A DNA stretch of 5,358 nucleotides from Planctomycetota bacterium. Its GTDB lineage: Bacteria > Planctomycetota > Phycisphaerae > Sedimentisphaerales > SM23-30. Of this stretch, positions 1-5,358 are shown piece by piece. Made by a program: the position numbers and the translations under genes. The first letter of the stretch is position 1. Every line of letters starts with the position of its first letter. The DNA lies in assembly GCA_029573975.1 (NCBI GenBank), contig JAKQBU010000622.1, positions 1 to 5,358 on the forward strand. Reading direction: 5' to 3'. Below the pieces are notes generated by a model that saw only the letters and a program-made list of their open reading frames with translations, did not search any database and was not told the DNA's origin.

Positions 1-576
1 TTGGTGGCCCATACCCCCCAGCCGCAGAAGGTGATCGAGGAGGCGGGGCGGACGTGTTATCTGAGTTTTGAGAATATCGAGGCCCATTCCCATGCGGAAT
101 TTATCCGGCGGCTGATCAAGCTGGGGCATGAGTCGCCGCTGGAACATGCGTATGCGTCGTTCCGGATTCAGAATGGCAGCCGGGCGATGACGCATCAACT
201 GGTGCGGCACCGGCTGATGGCGGTTTCGCAGCAGTCGCAGCGGTACGTCAGCGAGGAGCAGTTCTCGTATGTGATACCGGAGACGATGCCGGCGGAATAC
301 GTGGAGGATTTCCGCAAGGACATGGAGGTGATTCAGGAGATGTACCATAAATGGCGGCAGCGGGGGCTGAAGAAGGAGGATGCCCGGTTTGTGCTGCCCA
401 ATGCGTGCACGAGCGAGATTATGGTATCGGCGAATTTCCGGGAGTGGCGGCATATTTTGCAGGTGCGGACGTCGAAGAAGGCGCAGTGGGAGATCCGGAA
501 TGCCTGCCGGCAGATACTGGAGATTCTGAAGGGTCTGGCGCCGGACTGTTTTGATGATATTGCGGCGGCGGAGTGA
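1..576 (+). CDS. thyX: Flavin-dependent thymidylate synthase ThyX, 5' end outside window
   Basis: This gene encodes the FAD-dependent enzyme that makes dTMP from dUMP, using methylenetetrahydrofolate as carbon donor and NAD(P)H as reductant (cytosolic, DNA precursor synthesis; it replaces or supplements ThyA). The family signature RHRx7S is intact at residues 69-79 of the visible 191 (RHRLMAVSQQS). Other family blocks are present: GHESPLEH (42-49), where other members have GHxSxxEH, ARFVLP (118-123), and the substrate-binding stretch R146 to R156 around AQWEIR. The frame is open at base 1 and the first codon, TTG, reads naturally as Leu in LVAHTPQP. Family members usually carry a few more residues before this point, so I infer the true start lies just upstream and the gene is cut by the window. 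The C-terminus ends normally at TGA 574-576. No obvious terminator follows. It shares strand with the hydrolases but has no evident functional link to them. Confidence 0.96.
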   Translation: MVAHTPQPQKVIEEAGRTCYLSFENIEAHSHAEFIRRLIKLGHESPLEHAYASFRIQNGSRAMTHQLVRHRLMAVSQQSQRYVSEEQFSYVIPETMPAEYVEDFRKDMEVIQEMYHKWRQRGLKKEDARFVLPNACTSEIMVSANFREWRHILQVRTSKKAQWEIRNACRQILEILKGLAPDCFDDIAAAE

Positions 577-585
577 AGATGGGTT

Positions 586-759
586 TTAGGGGGCCGCTTC
601 GAAATGGCCGGCGGTAAAAACAGGGGGCATGATTTGGGCGATGCAGGGAAGGGAACCGGGCGGCAGGAGCGGCGCTGGGTATGGCGGGCGGACCGGTGGA
701 AGCGGCGCAAATGCAAGCGCCGGGAACCCTACTGCACCTACAAAACTATACAATTCCAT
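586..759 (-). CDS. Doubtful small proline-rich ORF, 57 residues, antisense
   Basis: I do not recognise this ORF. Reading the minus strand from ATG at 759 to TAA at 586 gives 57 residues with a hydrophobic start (MELYSFVGAVGFPALAFAP) and a proline-rich remainder. An AAGGTG sequence sits about six bases before the ATG, a reasonable ribosome binding site. Against it: GC-rich DNA with CCG/CCC runs produces proline-rich reading frames by chance. The hydrophobic stretch is short and interrupted by proline, and no homologous family comes to mind. If real, it could be a small membrane-associated protein transcribed towards thyX, converging with it. I rate it more likely spurious than real. Confidence 0.17.
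   Translation of the reverse strand: MELYSFVGAVGFPALAFAPLPPVRPPYPAPLLPPGSLPCIAQIMPPVFTAGHFEAAP
703..722. repeat. 6-bp GC stem-loop in the intergenic region
   Basis: CGGCGC (703-708) and GCGCCG (717-722) are perfect inverted repeats around an 8-base loop, AAATGCAA. The stem is all G/C, so it would fold stably in RNA or cruciform DNA. No T run follows on the + strand, and on the minus strand none follows directly either, so it does not look like an intrinsic terminator. The half-site sequence AGCGGCGC also occurs as a direct repeat at 668-675. Role unknown. Confidence 0.35.
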
Positions 760-809
760 CGTGTTCACCTTGGCTAAAAACGGAAACGAAGCAGGGGAAA
801 GGGATAATT

Positions 810-825
810 TTGACGCCAGCGTCAA
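810..825. promoter_or_regulatory. Candidate operator: palindrome TTGACGC-CA-GCGTCAA
   Basis: Two perfect 7-base half-sites are separated by 2 bases. The spacer is too short for the full hairpin to form as RNA, so a dimeric DNA-binding protein site is the more natural reading. It lies about 300 bases before the first hydrolase start and about 105 bases before the TATAAT box at 931, which would suit an activator or a distal operator. Sugar-utilisation genes are commonly controlled by LacI- or AraC-type regulators, but no regulator gene is in the window and the sequence does not match a consensus I can name. Confidence 0.4.
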
Positions 826-904
826 CAGCTCTTGGATCCTTTGTTATTGGGAAGCCAGAGACGTTTTCGGATGTCGATAACGACTTTTAACGGTTCCGAC
901 AATT

Positions 905-936
905 TTGCTTGCAGGAATCGGGGCGGAAGTTATAAT
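905..936 (+). promoter_or_regulatory. Candidate promoter for the hydrolase genes (TTGCTT - 20 - TATAAT)
   Basis: A perfect sigma-70 type -10 box, TATAAT, lies at 931-936. Possible -35 elements are weak: TTGCTT at 905-910 with a 20-base spacer (longer than ideal), or TTGCAG at 909-914 with a 16-base spacer. Both match the consensus at 3 of 6 positions. There is no extended TGn before the -10. Transcription would begin near 943 and give a leader of about 165 bases before the hydrolase start at 1109. A weak -35 would fit a promoter needing an activator. Only the -10 match is seen directly; the rest is inference. Confidence 0.38.
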
Positions 937-939
937 TTC

Positions 940-1008
940 TGTCTGCTGAGATGAGAGACATGAACGTAGAACTCTGTGTTTGCAGACAGGAGAGAATGGC
1001 ACTCCTGT
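940..1008 (+). repeat. Overlapping inverted repeats in the putative leader
   Basis: TGTCTGC (940-946) is an exact inverted match of GCAGACA (982-988). ACAGGAG (986-992) is an exact inverted match of CTCCTGT (1002-1008), with a 9-base loop. ACAG (986-989) can also pair with CTGT at 974-977. Because the middle strand is shared, these pairings compete. No T run follows the 986-1008 hairpin, so it is not a classical terminator. If transcription starts near 943, the first arm would be partly missing. A 7-base pair with a loose loop is expected by chance about once in 500 bases, so significance is modest. Confidence 0.3.
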
Positions 1009-1094
1009 TGTCGACCATGCAGTTGCCCGCGAAACGATTTGGTAAAGACTCCCGGAAGTTACATTGGAAATATCAAGGAACAATTTGTCAGCAT

Positions 1095-1100
1095 AAAGGG
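1095..1100 (+). promoter_or_regulatory. Ribosome binding site of the first hydrolase
   Basis: AAAGGG lies 8 bases before the ATG at 1109, good Shine-Dalgarno spacing, and the start is followed at once by a typical signal peptide. Together these decide the start. Another ATG at 1101 gives only a three-codon frame (M-V-S-stop) whose TGA overlaps the true ATG. Confidence 0.6.
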
Positions 1101-1108
1101 ATGGTTTC

Positions 1109-3574
1109 ATGAAGAAGTGTGGATGGATCGTGCTAATCGGTGTGTGTCTTGGCAATACGCTGTATGGGGTGACTGCGACGCCGGGGGAGCTGGAGGAGCG
1201 GGATTTATGGGTGCGGGCGAAGTTTGAGGGCAAGGCCGCGGAGAAGGCAGACGAGGCGCAGATTCTGGTGGTGGCCAATCACGACGAGGTGCAGAGGAAC
1301 GGGCGGAGCGGCCAGCCGCTGAAGCTGGGCGGGAAGGATTATACCCGCGGCTTGTTTTGCCATGCCAACAGCAAACTGGTGGTGAGGCTGCCGGCGCCCG
1401 GCAAAAAATTTACGGCCATAGTGGGGGTGGATGATGCGGCGGGGCCGGGCAGCGTGGTTTTTTCGGTGGCGGTGGACGGGCAGGTGAAATTCCGGTCTGA
1501 GGTGCTGCGGGGCGGGGAAAAGCCGGCGGCGGTGGAAGTGGATCTGGGTGGAGCAAAAGAATTCATTCTGGAAGCGGGAGACAGCGGCGACAATATTTCT
1601 TTTGACTGGTCGGACTGGGCGGAGGCGAAGGTTACGCTGGAGGACGAGCAGGAGGTCTGGCTGGGGGATCTGGAAATTCGGAAAAAGGAAAAAGGCTTTC
1701 CGGTCACCGCACCGTTTTCGTTTGTTTATGACGGCAAGGCTTTTGCGGATATCGTTTCGCGATTCAAAGTAGAACGAAGTTCTAAAAATCTTGGGGATGG
1801 GCGGGAACAATATATTCAGAAATATACGGACCCCGATACCGGTCTGGAGATACGCTGCGAGGGAATCATGTATCGGAATTTTCCGACGGTGGAATGGGTG
1901 GTGTATCTGAAAAACACCAGCCCTCAGGACAGCCCGATTCTGGAAAATATCCAGGCCCTGGATATGGATATTGCCTGCAAGCCCCAGGATACCTTTGTCC
2001 TGACGGATTATCAGGGAGCACATTCTTCCCCGGCGGATTTTCATCCCACGGAAACGGTGCTGGCCGCGAATGTGGAGAAGAATTACACCACCTGGGGCGG
2101 TTTTCCCACGGCCAATAATATACCCTTTTTCAACCTGGAAGGGAAAGAAGACGGTTTGATCCTCGGATTGGGTTGGAACGGCATGTGGGCCGGGAAATTC
2201 AAACGGGATGCGGGGCAGTCGCTGCGAATTGTATTCGGGCAGGAACGCACGCATTTAAAGCTGCAACCGGGGGAGGAAATCCGCACGCCCCTGATGGTCT
2301 TGCAGTTCTGCCAGGGGACGGATCGCAGCCGGTTTCAGAATATCTGGCGCCGCTGGATGATCGAATACAATCTGCCCCGTCCGGGCGGCAAGCTCCCCCA
2401 GCCGCAACTGGCGGCGTGCAGTTCGCATCAGTTTGCGGAAATGGTCAATGCCAACGAGGAAAATCAGAAGCAGTTTATCGACGGTTATCTGGAGGAAGGG
2501 ATACAACTGGATTACTGGTGGATGGATGCCGGCTGGAATCCCAACAAGGGCAATAACTGGCAGGACCTGCTGGGGACCTGGGAAGTGGACAAGAAACGAT
2601 TCCCCAACGGCCTGCGGGCGATCAGCGACCATGCCCACCAAAAGGGCGTCAAGACCATTTTGTGGTTTGAGCCGGAGCGGGTGGTGAAGGATAGCTGGCT
2701 GTTTGTGAATCATCCGGAGTGGCTGCTGGGGGACGGGGAGAGCCGGTTTTTCAACCACGGTAACCCGCAGGCCAACGAATGGCTTACGAACCACGTGGAC
2801 CGGATACTGACCGATGAGGGCATTGACCTGTACCGGCAGGATTTTGCGGTGTTTTCCCGGTATTTCTGGGAGCAGGAGGATCAGAAGAATCCGGACCGGC
2901 AGGGGATCACAGAAATCAAGCATGTCGTCGGGTATCTGAAGTATTTTGATGAGCTGCGGCGGCGTCATCCGGACATGCTGATTGATATTTGTGCGGCCGG
3001 CGGCAAGCGGCTGGAGCTGGAGAATCTGCGGCGTGCGGTTCCATTGCTGCGGAGCGATTATATTCTCGAACCGGTCGGCCAGCAGGGGCATACCTGGGGT
3101 ATCGCCCAGTGGATTCCGTATTTTGGAACCGGCGTGAATCAGTTTGACGCCTACGGATTCCGGAGCTGCATGTGCCCGCATCTGAACGCCTGCTATGATG
3201 TGCGGAACAAGAATCAGGATTTCGCCGCGATCCGCAAATATGTCAAGCAGTGGCGGGAGATTTCCGCCAATTATTACGGCGATTTTTACCCGCTGACGCC
3301 GCACAGCCTGGGTTCGGATATGTGGATCGGCTGGCAGTTTCACCGGCCGGAGGCGGGGGAGGGAATGGTGCAGATGTTCTGTCGGGCGGGGACGATCTAT
3401 GATTCGGGATTGTGCAAGCTGAAGGGGCTGGAGCCGGAGGCCAGTTATATTATTACGGATTATGATACTGAAGCAGCCACGGTAATAAGCGGCCGGGAAC
3501 TGATGGAGAAGGGGCTGCGGATTACCTTTGCCAACCAGCCCGGTGCGGCCTTGATTCGTTACCAGAAACAATGA
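1109..3574 (+). CDS. Exported NPCBM-GH36 alpha-galactosidase-like glycoside hydrolase
   Basis: An 821-residue protein, complete. Residues 1 to about 23 form a Sec-type signal peptide (MKK, then WIVLIGVCLG, likely cut near VTA), so it acts in the periplasm or outside. Residues about 41-180 match the NPCBM fold, a putative carbohydrate-binding module often attached to GH27/GH36 enzymes: note GLFCHANSKLVVRLP (81-95), VGVDDA, VVFSVAVDG and DWSDWAEAKV (166-175). Residues about 200-425 form the GH36 N-terminal beta-sandwich (PFSFVYDGK, TTWGGFPTANN, LQPGEE). The barrel follows: WWMDAGW (470-476), LWFEPERVV (518-526), YRQDF (575-579, nucleophile D578 by family analogy), CAAGGKR (628-634) and RSD (648-650, acid/base D650). 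A short beta C-domain ends the protein. Family chemistry is retaining cleavage of alpha-linked sugars, typically alpha-galactosides. Odd points: YRQDFA replaces the classical KWDxN, so exact substrate is uncertain. It is first of a tandem pair, 20 bases before its paralogue. Confidence 0.92.
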   Translation: MKKCGWIVLIGVCLGNTLYGVTATPGELEERDLWVRAKFEGKAAEKADEAQILVVANHDEVQRNGRSGQPLKLGGKDYTRGLFCHANSKLVVRLPAPGKKFTAIVGVDDAAGPGSVVFSVAVDGQVKFRSEVLRGGEKPAAVEVDLGGAKEFILEAGDSGDNISFDWSDWAEAKVTLEDEQEVWLGDLEIRKKEKGFPVTAPFSFVYDGKAFADIVSRFKVERSSKNLGDGREQYIQKYTDPDTGLEIRCEGIMYRNFPTVEWVVYLKNTSPQDSPILENIQALDMDIACKPQDTFVLTDYQGAHSSPADFHPTETVLAANVEKNYTTWGGFPTANNIPFFNLEGKEDGLILGLGWNGMWAGKFKRDAGQSLRIVFGQERTHLKLQPGEEIRTPLMVLQFCQGTDRSRFQNIWRRWMIEYNLPRPGGKLPQPQLAACSSHQFAEMVNANEENQKQFIDGYLEEGIQLDYWWMDAGWNPNKGNNWQDLLGTWEVDKKRFPNGLRAISDHAHQKGVKTILWFEPERVVKDSWLFVNHPEWLLGDGESRFFNHGNPQANEWLTNHVDRILTDEGIDLYRQDFAVFSRYFWEQEDQKNPDRQGITEIKHVVGYLKYFDELRRRHPDMLIDICAAGGKRLELENLRRAVPLLRSDYILEPVGQQGHTWGIAQWIPYFGTGVNQFDAYGFRSCMCPHLNACYDVRNKNQDFAAIRKYVKQWREISANYYGDFYPLTPHSLGSDMWIGWQFHRPEAGEGMVQMFCRAGTIYDSGLCKLKGLEPEASYIITDYDTEAATVISGRELMEKGLRITFANQPGAALIRYQKQ
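1229..1693 (+). other. NPCBM module region within the first hydrolase
   Basis: This stretch encodes residues about 41-195 and is absent from the downstream twin. Just before it, TPGELEERDLWVRAKFEG (24-41) aligns with TPEELKTREQWISARLDG of the twin. Just after it, PFSFVYDGK (202-210) aligns with PFSFRYDGK. Only about 5 residues separate those two anchors in the twin, against about 160 here. Boundaries are by eye, good to about 10 residues. The DNA shows no flanking direct repeats that I could find to mark a recent insertion. Confidence 0.7.
2707..2733 (+). repeat. 27-base run identical to 4761-4787 in the second hydrolase
   Basis: It encodes NHPEWLLGD and is shared exactly at DNA level between the two GH36 genes, including synonymous positions. 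The offset between copies is 2054 bases. It is part of the wider gene duplication and is not a mobile repeat. Confidence 0.85.
2999..3024 (+). repeat. 26-base run identical to 5053-5078 in the second hydrolase
   Basis: It encodes GGKRLELE next to the catalytic acid/base loop and is identical in both GH36 genes. The copies are again offset by 2054 bases, which shows the duplicated catalytic region is collinear with no gaps between these points. It supports relatedness of the genes and possibly sequence exchange between them. Confidence 0.85.
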
Positions 3575-3578
3575 ATTC

Positions 3579-3583
3579 AGGAG
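3579..3583 (+). promoter_or_regulatory. Ribosome binding site before the second hydrolase
   Basis: AGGAG lies 11 bases before the ATG at 3595, slightly long but workable. It favours 3595 over an in-frame ATG at 3571 that overlaps the stop of the first gene (ATGA). A third in-frame ATG at 3631 has only a weak GGAAG/AGAAG upstream, but would give the most compact signal peptide. Confidence 0.5.
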
Positions 3584-3594
3584 ATCCGCTCAAA

Positions 3595-5358
3595 ATGTAT
3601 AATTTGATAATTGGAAGAAGATCTTTGAAGATGAAATGTATCCCGGTCATCATGTCAGTCCTGACCTGCCTGACAGGCGGGCAGGTCTCAGGCTCTTCCT
3701 CGGGTACTCCGGAGGAACTGAAGACACGGGAGCAGTGGATTTCCGCCCGGTTGGACGGAGGCTCGACGGTACCGTTTTCTTTCCGGTATGATGGAAAATC
3801 CTCTTCTGATTTTCTGCCCAGTTGGCCGTTGACAAAAACAAGCCAAAAACTGGACGGGAACCGGCAGAAGCACCATCTATGCTCTACGGATCCGCAGACC
3901 GGTCTGGAAGTTCGCTGGGAGGGGATAGAATATCTGGATTTCCCCACGGTAGAATGGGTGGTGTATTTGAAGAATACCGGCAAACAGGACACGCCGGTTC
4001 TGGAAGACATTCAGGGGCTGGCTCTGCAGCTAACCCGCCCGGCCGATACGGAGTTTATCCTGCATTATCATACGGGAGGACATTCAGGTCCCCGGGATTA
4101 TGAACCGCTGCAGGAATCATTAGGGCCTGATAGCGAAAAGGAGTTTACAACGTGGGGCGGATTTCCGACTGCGAACAACCTCCCTTTTTTCAATCTTCAA
4201 TGGCAATCGGAAGGTATCATCCTTGGGCTGGGCTGGCCGGGTATGTGGGCGGCACGGTTCCAGCGGGACGGCAAGACAGGTTTGTCGATACGAATCGGAC
4301 AGGAACACACCCATTTGAAACTGCAGCCGGGGGAAGAAATACGTTCTCCCTTGATGGTCTTGCAGTTCTGGAAAGGAGATCGCATACAGGCCCAAAACAC
4401 CTGGCGGCGGTGGATGATTGCCCATAACCTGCCCCGGCCGGGCGGCGTATTACCGGCACCGATGCTGGCGGGGATCAGTACGGGGGATGCGGACCTGGCA
4501 TTGCAGAGCGAAGAAAATCAGAAGATTTTTCTGGATGCCTATCAAAAACGGGAAATTCCGATTCAATACTGGTGGATCGATGCAGGCTGGAATCCCAACA
4601 AGGGAAACACCTGGCAGGATTTGCTGGGAACGTGGGAGCCGGATCCCAAACGATTTCCTCACGGTCTGCGGGCGGTCAGCGAGGTGGTGCACCGTCGCGG
4701 GATGAAGATGATATTATGGTTTGAGCCGGAACGGGTAGTCAAGGACAGTTGGCTGTTTGAGAATCATCCGGAGTGGCTGCTGGGGGATGGAGAGGCCCGG
4801 TTCTTCAACCACGGGAATCCTCAGGCCAATGAGTGGCTGACCAATCATATCGATAGTGTTTTGACCACGGAGGGCATCGATTTCTACCGGCAGGATTTTG
4901 CGGTTTTTGCCCGTCCTTTCTGGGAACAGGAGGATCAAAAGAATCCGGACCGGCAGGGTATGACGGAAAACCAGCATGTGGTGGGCTACCTGAAATACCT
5001 GGACGAATTACGCCGCCGCCATCCGGAGATGCTGATTGATATTTGTTCGGCGGGCGGCAAGCGGCTGGAGCTGGAGAACCTGCGGCGGGCGGTTCCCTTG
5101 TGGCGCAGCGATTTTATCTTAGAACCGGTGGGTATGCAGTGCCAAACCTACGGTCTGGCCCAATGGCTGCCCTTCTTCGGCACCGGAACCAACGCCCTGG
5201 ATTCCTACACCTTTCGCAGCGACATGTGCCCTTCCACTCTTCTTTTTTACGATGTCCGGAATGACAATCTGGATTATGCCTTTTTACGTCGTCTGATTCA
5301 GCAGTGGCGGGAGGTGGCGCCGAATTATTATGGGGATTATTACCCGCTGACCCCCTAC
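3595..5358 (+). CDS. Exported GH36 alpha-galactosidase-like hydrolase without NPCBM, 3' end outside window
   Basis: The frame from ATG 3595 is open for 588 codons to the window edge without a stop. By comparison with the upstream twin about 90 residues are missing, giving a full length near 677. The start of the protein is hydrophobic (MKCIPVIMSVLTCLTGG from residue 13), a likely Sec signal peptide; the true start may be 3631. It then goes straight into the GH36 beta-sandwich: PFSFRYDGK (60-68), TTWGGFPTANN (185-195), LQPGEE. Barrel motifs: WWIDAGW (326-332), LWFEPERVV (374-382), YRQDF (431-435, predicted nucleophile D434), CSAGGKR (484-490) and RSD (504-506, predicted acid/base D506). All predicted catalytic residues are present, so it looks active. 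The barrel core is about 84% identical to the first hydrolase. It has no NPCBM module, and differs most after the acid/base (511-555), so substrate preference may differ. It is co-transcribed with its twin, 20 bases downstream. Confidence 0.92.
   Translation, partial: MYNLIIGRRSLKMKCIPVIMSVLTCLTGGQVSGSSSGTPEELKTREQWISARLDGGSTVPFSFRYDGKSSSDFLPSWPLTKTSQKLDGNRQKHHLCSTDPQTGLEVRWEGIEYLDFPTVEWVVYLKNTGKQDTPVLEDIQGLALQLTRPADTEFILHYHTGGHSGPRDYEPLQESLGPDSEKEFTTWGGFPTANNLPFFNLQWQSEGIILGLGWPGMWAARFQRDGKTGLSIRIGQEHTHLKLQPGEEIRSPLMVLQFWKGDRIQAQNTWRRWMIAHNLPRPGGVLPAPMLAGISTGDADLALQSEENQKIFLDAYQKREIPIQYWWIDAGWNPNKGNTWQDLLGTWEPDPKRFPHGLRAVSEVVHRRGMKMILWFEPERVVKDSWLFENHPEWLLGDGEARFFNHGNPQANEWLTNHIDSVLTTEGIDFYRQDFAVFARPFWEQEDQKNPDRQGMTENQHVVGYLKYLDELRRRHPEMLIDICSAGGKRLELENLRRAVPLWRSDFILEPVGMQCQTYGLAQWLPFFGTGTNALDSYTFRSDMCPSTLLFYDVRNDNLDYAFLRRLIQQWREVAPNYYGDYYPLTPY

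Larger units (their letters stand above)
577..1108. other. 532-base intergenic region between thyX and the hydrolase genes
   Basis: No convincing protein gene is visible on either strand. The left half (577 to about 760) is very GC-rich, with GGCGG/GCGGC-type runs. The right half is by eye less GC-rich and contains several short inverted repeats, a palindrome and a TATAAT box, as expected for a control region. I found no tRNA, rRNA or CRISPR pattern, no transposase fragment I could recognise, and no strong Rho-independent terminator (no GC stem followed by a T run) after thyX. The length is generous for a compact bacterial operon boundary, so the region may hold a regulatory RNA or the remains of a lost gene. 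That is inference only. Confidence 0.7.

Noticed and set aside
577..625. Possible terminator after thyX from the GGCCGC / GGCCGGCGG repeats
   Set aside because: The pairing is short and irregular, and no T run follows it, so it does not meet the pattern of an intrinsic terminator.
940..990. CTGAGA followed by TGAAC, reminiscent of a TPP (thi-box) riboswitch
   Set aside because: The remaining conserved TPP elements, such as the CTGGATAATGCCAGCG-like arm and the closing helix, are absent, and the downstream gene is a sugar hydrolase with no thiamine link.
1101..1112. Three-codon frame ATG-GTT-TCA-TGA ending in the start codon of the first hydrolase
   Set aside because: It is too short to interpret. 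The ATG sits inside the ribosome binding region and such matches are common by chance.
844..1278. Minus-strand 144-codon frame across the intergenic region and the start of the first hydrolase
   Set aside because: The translation shows no recognisable domain, is Ser/Thr/Arg-rich, and overlaps the signal peptide coding region of a well-supported gene.
1205..3571. Long minus-strand open frames (349 and 438 codons) opposite the first hydrolase
   Set aside because: They lie antisense to a gene with clear GH36 and NPCBM motifs, have low-complexity His/Arg/Pro-rich translations with no recognisable domain, and follow from codon bias on the coding strand.
3595..3700. Twin-arginine (Tat) export signal in the second hydrolase (GRRSLKMK)
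   Set aside because: The motif lacks the second hydrophobic residue of the Tat consensus, depends on the uncertain start at 3595, and the upstream twin has an ordinary Sec-type signal.
3522..4977. Several shorter minus-strand frames opposite the second hydrolase
   Set aside because: The + strand frame through this region is continuous and motif-rich. The antisense frames show no domain and are its shadows.

Overview
The window is bacterial, fairly GC-rich, and all its convincing genes run on the + strand. It holds the 3' part of a flavin-dependent thymidylate synthase gene (thyX), a gap of about 530 bases, and then two tandem genes for exported glycoside hydrolases of the GH36 / alpha-galactosidase-like type. 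The second hydrolase gene runs off the right edge. The hydrolases carry a run (GGKRLELENLRRAVPL.RSD) typical, from memory, of GH36-like enzymes of Planctomycetes, Lentisphaerae and Verrucomicrobia. With the NPCBM module on one copy, this suggests a polysaccharide-degrading member of the PVC group. That placement is inference from protein style, not proof.

Layout. Bases 1-576: thyX, 5' end outside the window. Bases 577-1108: no secure gene. This gap holds a GC-rich left half with a 6-bp stem-loop and a doubtful small antisense ORF, a compact palindrome TTGACGC-CA-GCGTCAA at 810-825, a perfect TATAAT at 931-936, and inverted repeats at 940-1008 in what would be the leader of the hydrolase transcript. 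Bases 1109-3574: a complete 821-residue protein with signal peptide, NPCBM domain, GH36 N-terminal beta-sandwich and GH36 catalytic barrel. Bases 3595-5358: a second GH36 protein with signal peptide but no NPCBM domain. Its reading frame stays open to the last base, so about 90 C-terminal residues are probably missing.

How they work together. The two hydrolase genes are 20 bases apart and almost certainly co-transcribed. They are paralogues: from the first barrel motif to the catalytic acid/base they align without gaps over 181 residues with about 84% identity by hand count. Identity drops to about 61% in the next 49 residues. The likely picture is a tandem duplication that produced two exported enzymes on related alpha-linked sugars, one with an extra putative sugar-binding module and a differently shaped pocket rim. 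thyX belongs to nucleotide synthesis and appears to be a neighbour without functional connection. I see no new type of system here. The most interesting points are the clean presence/absence of the NPCBM module between the twins, their unusual active-site motifs, and the possible control region upstream.
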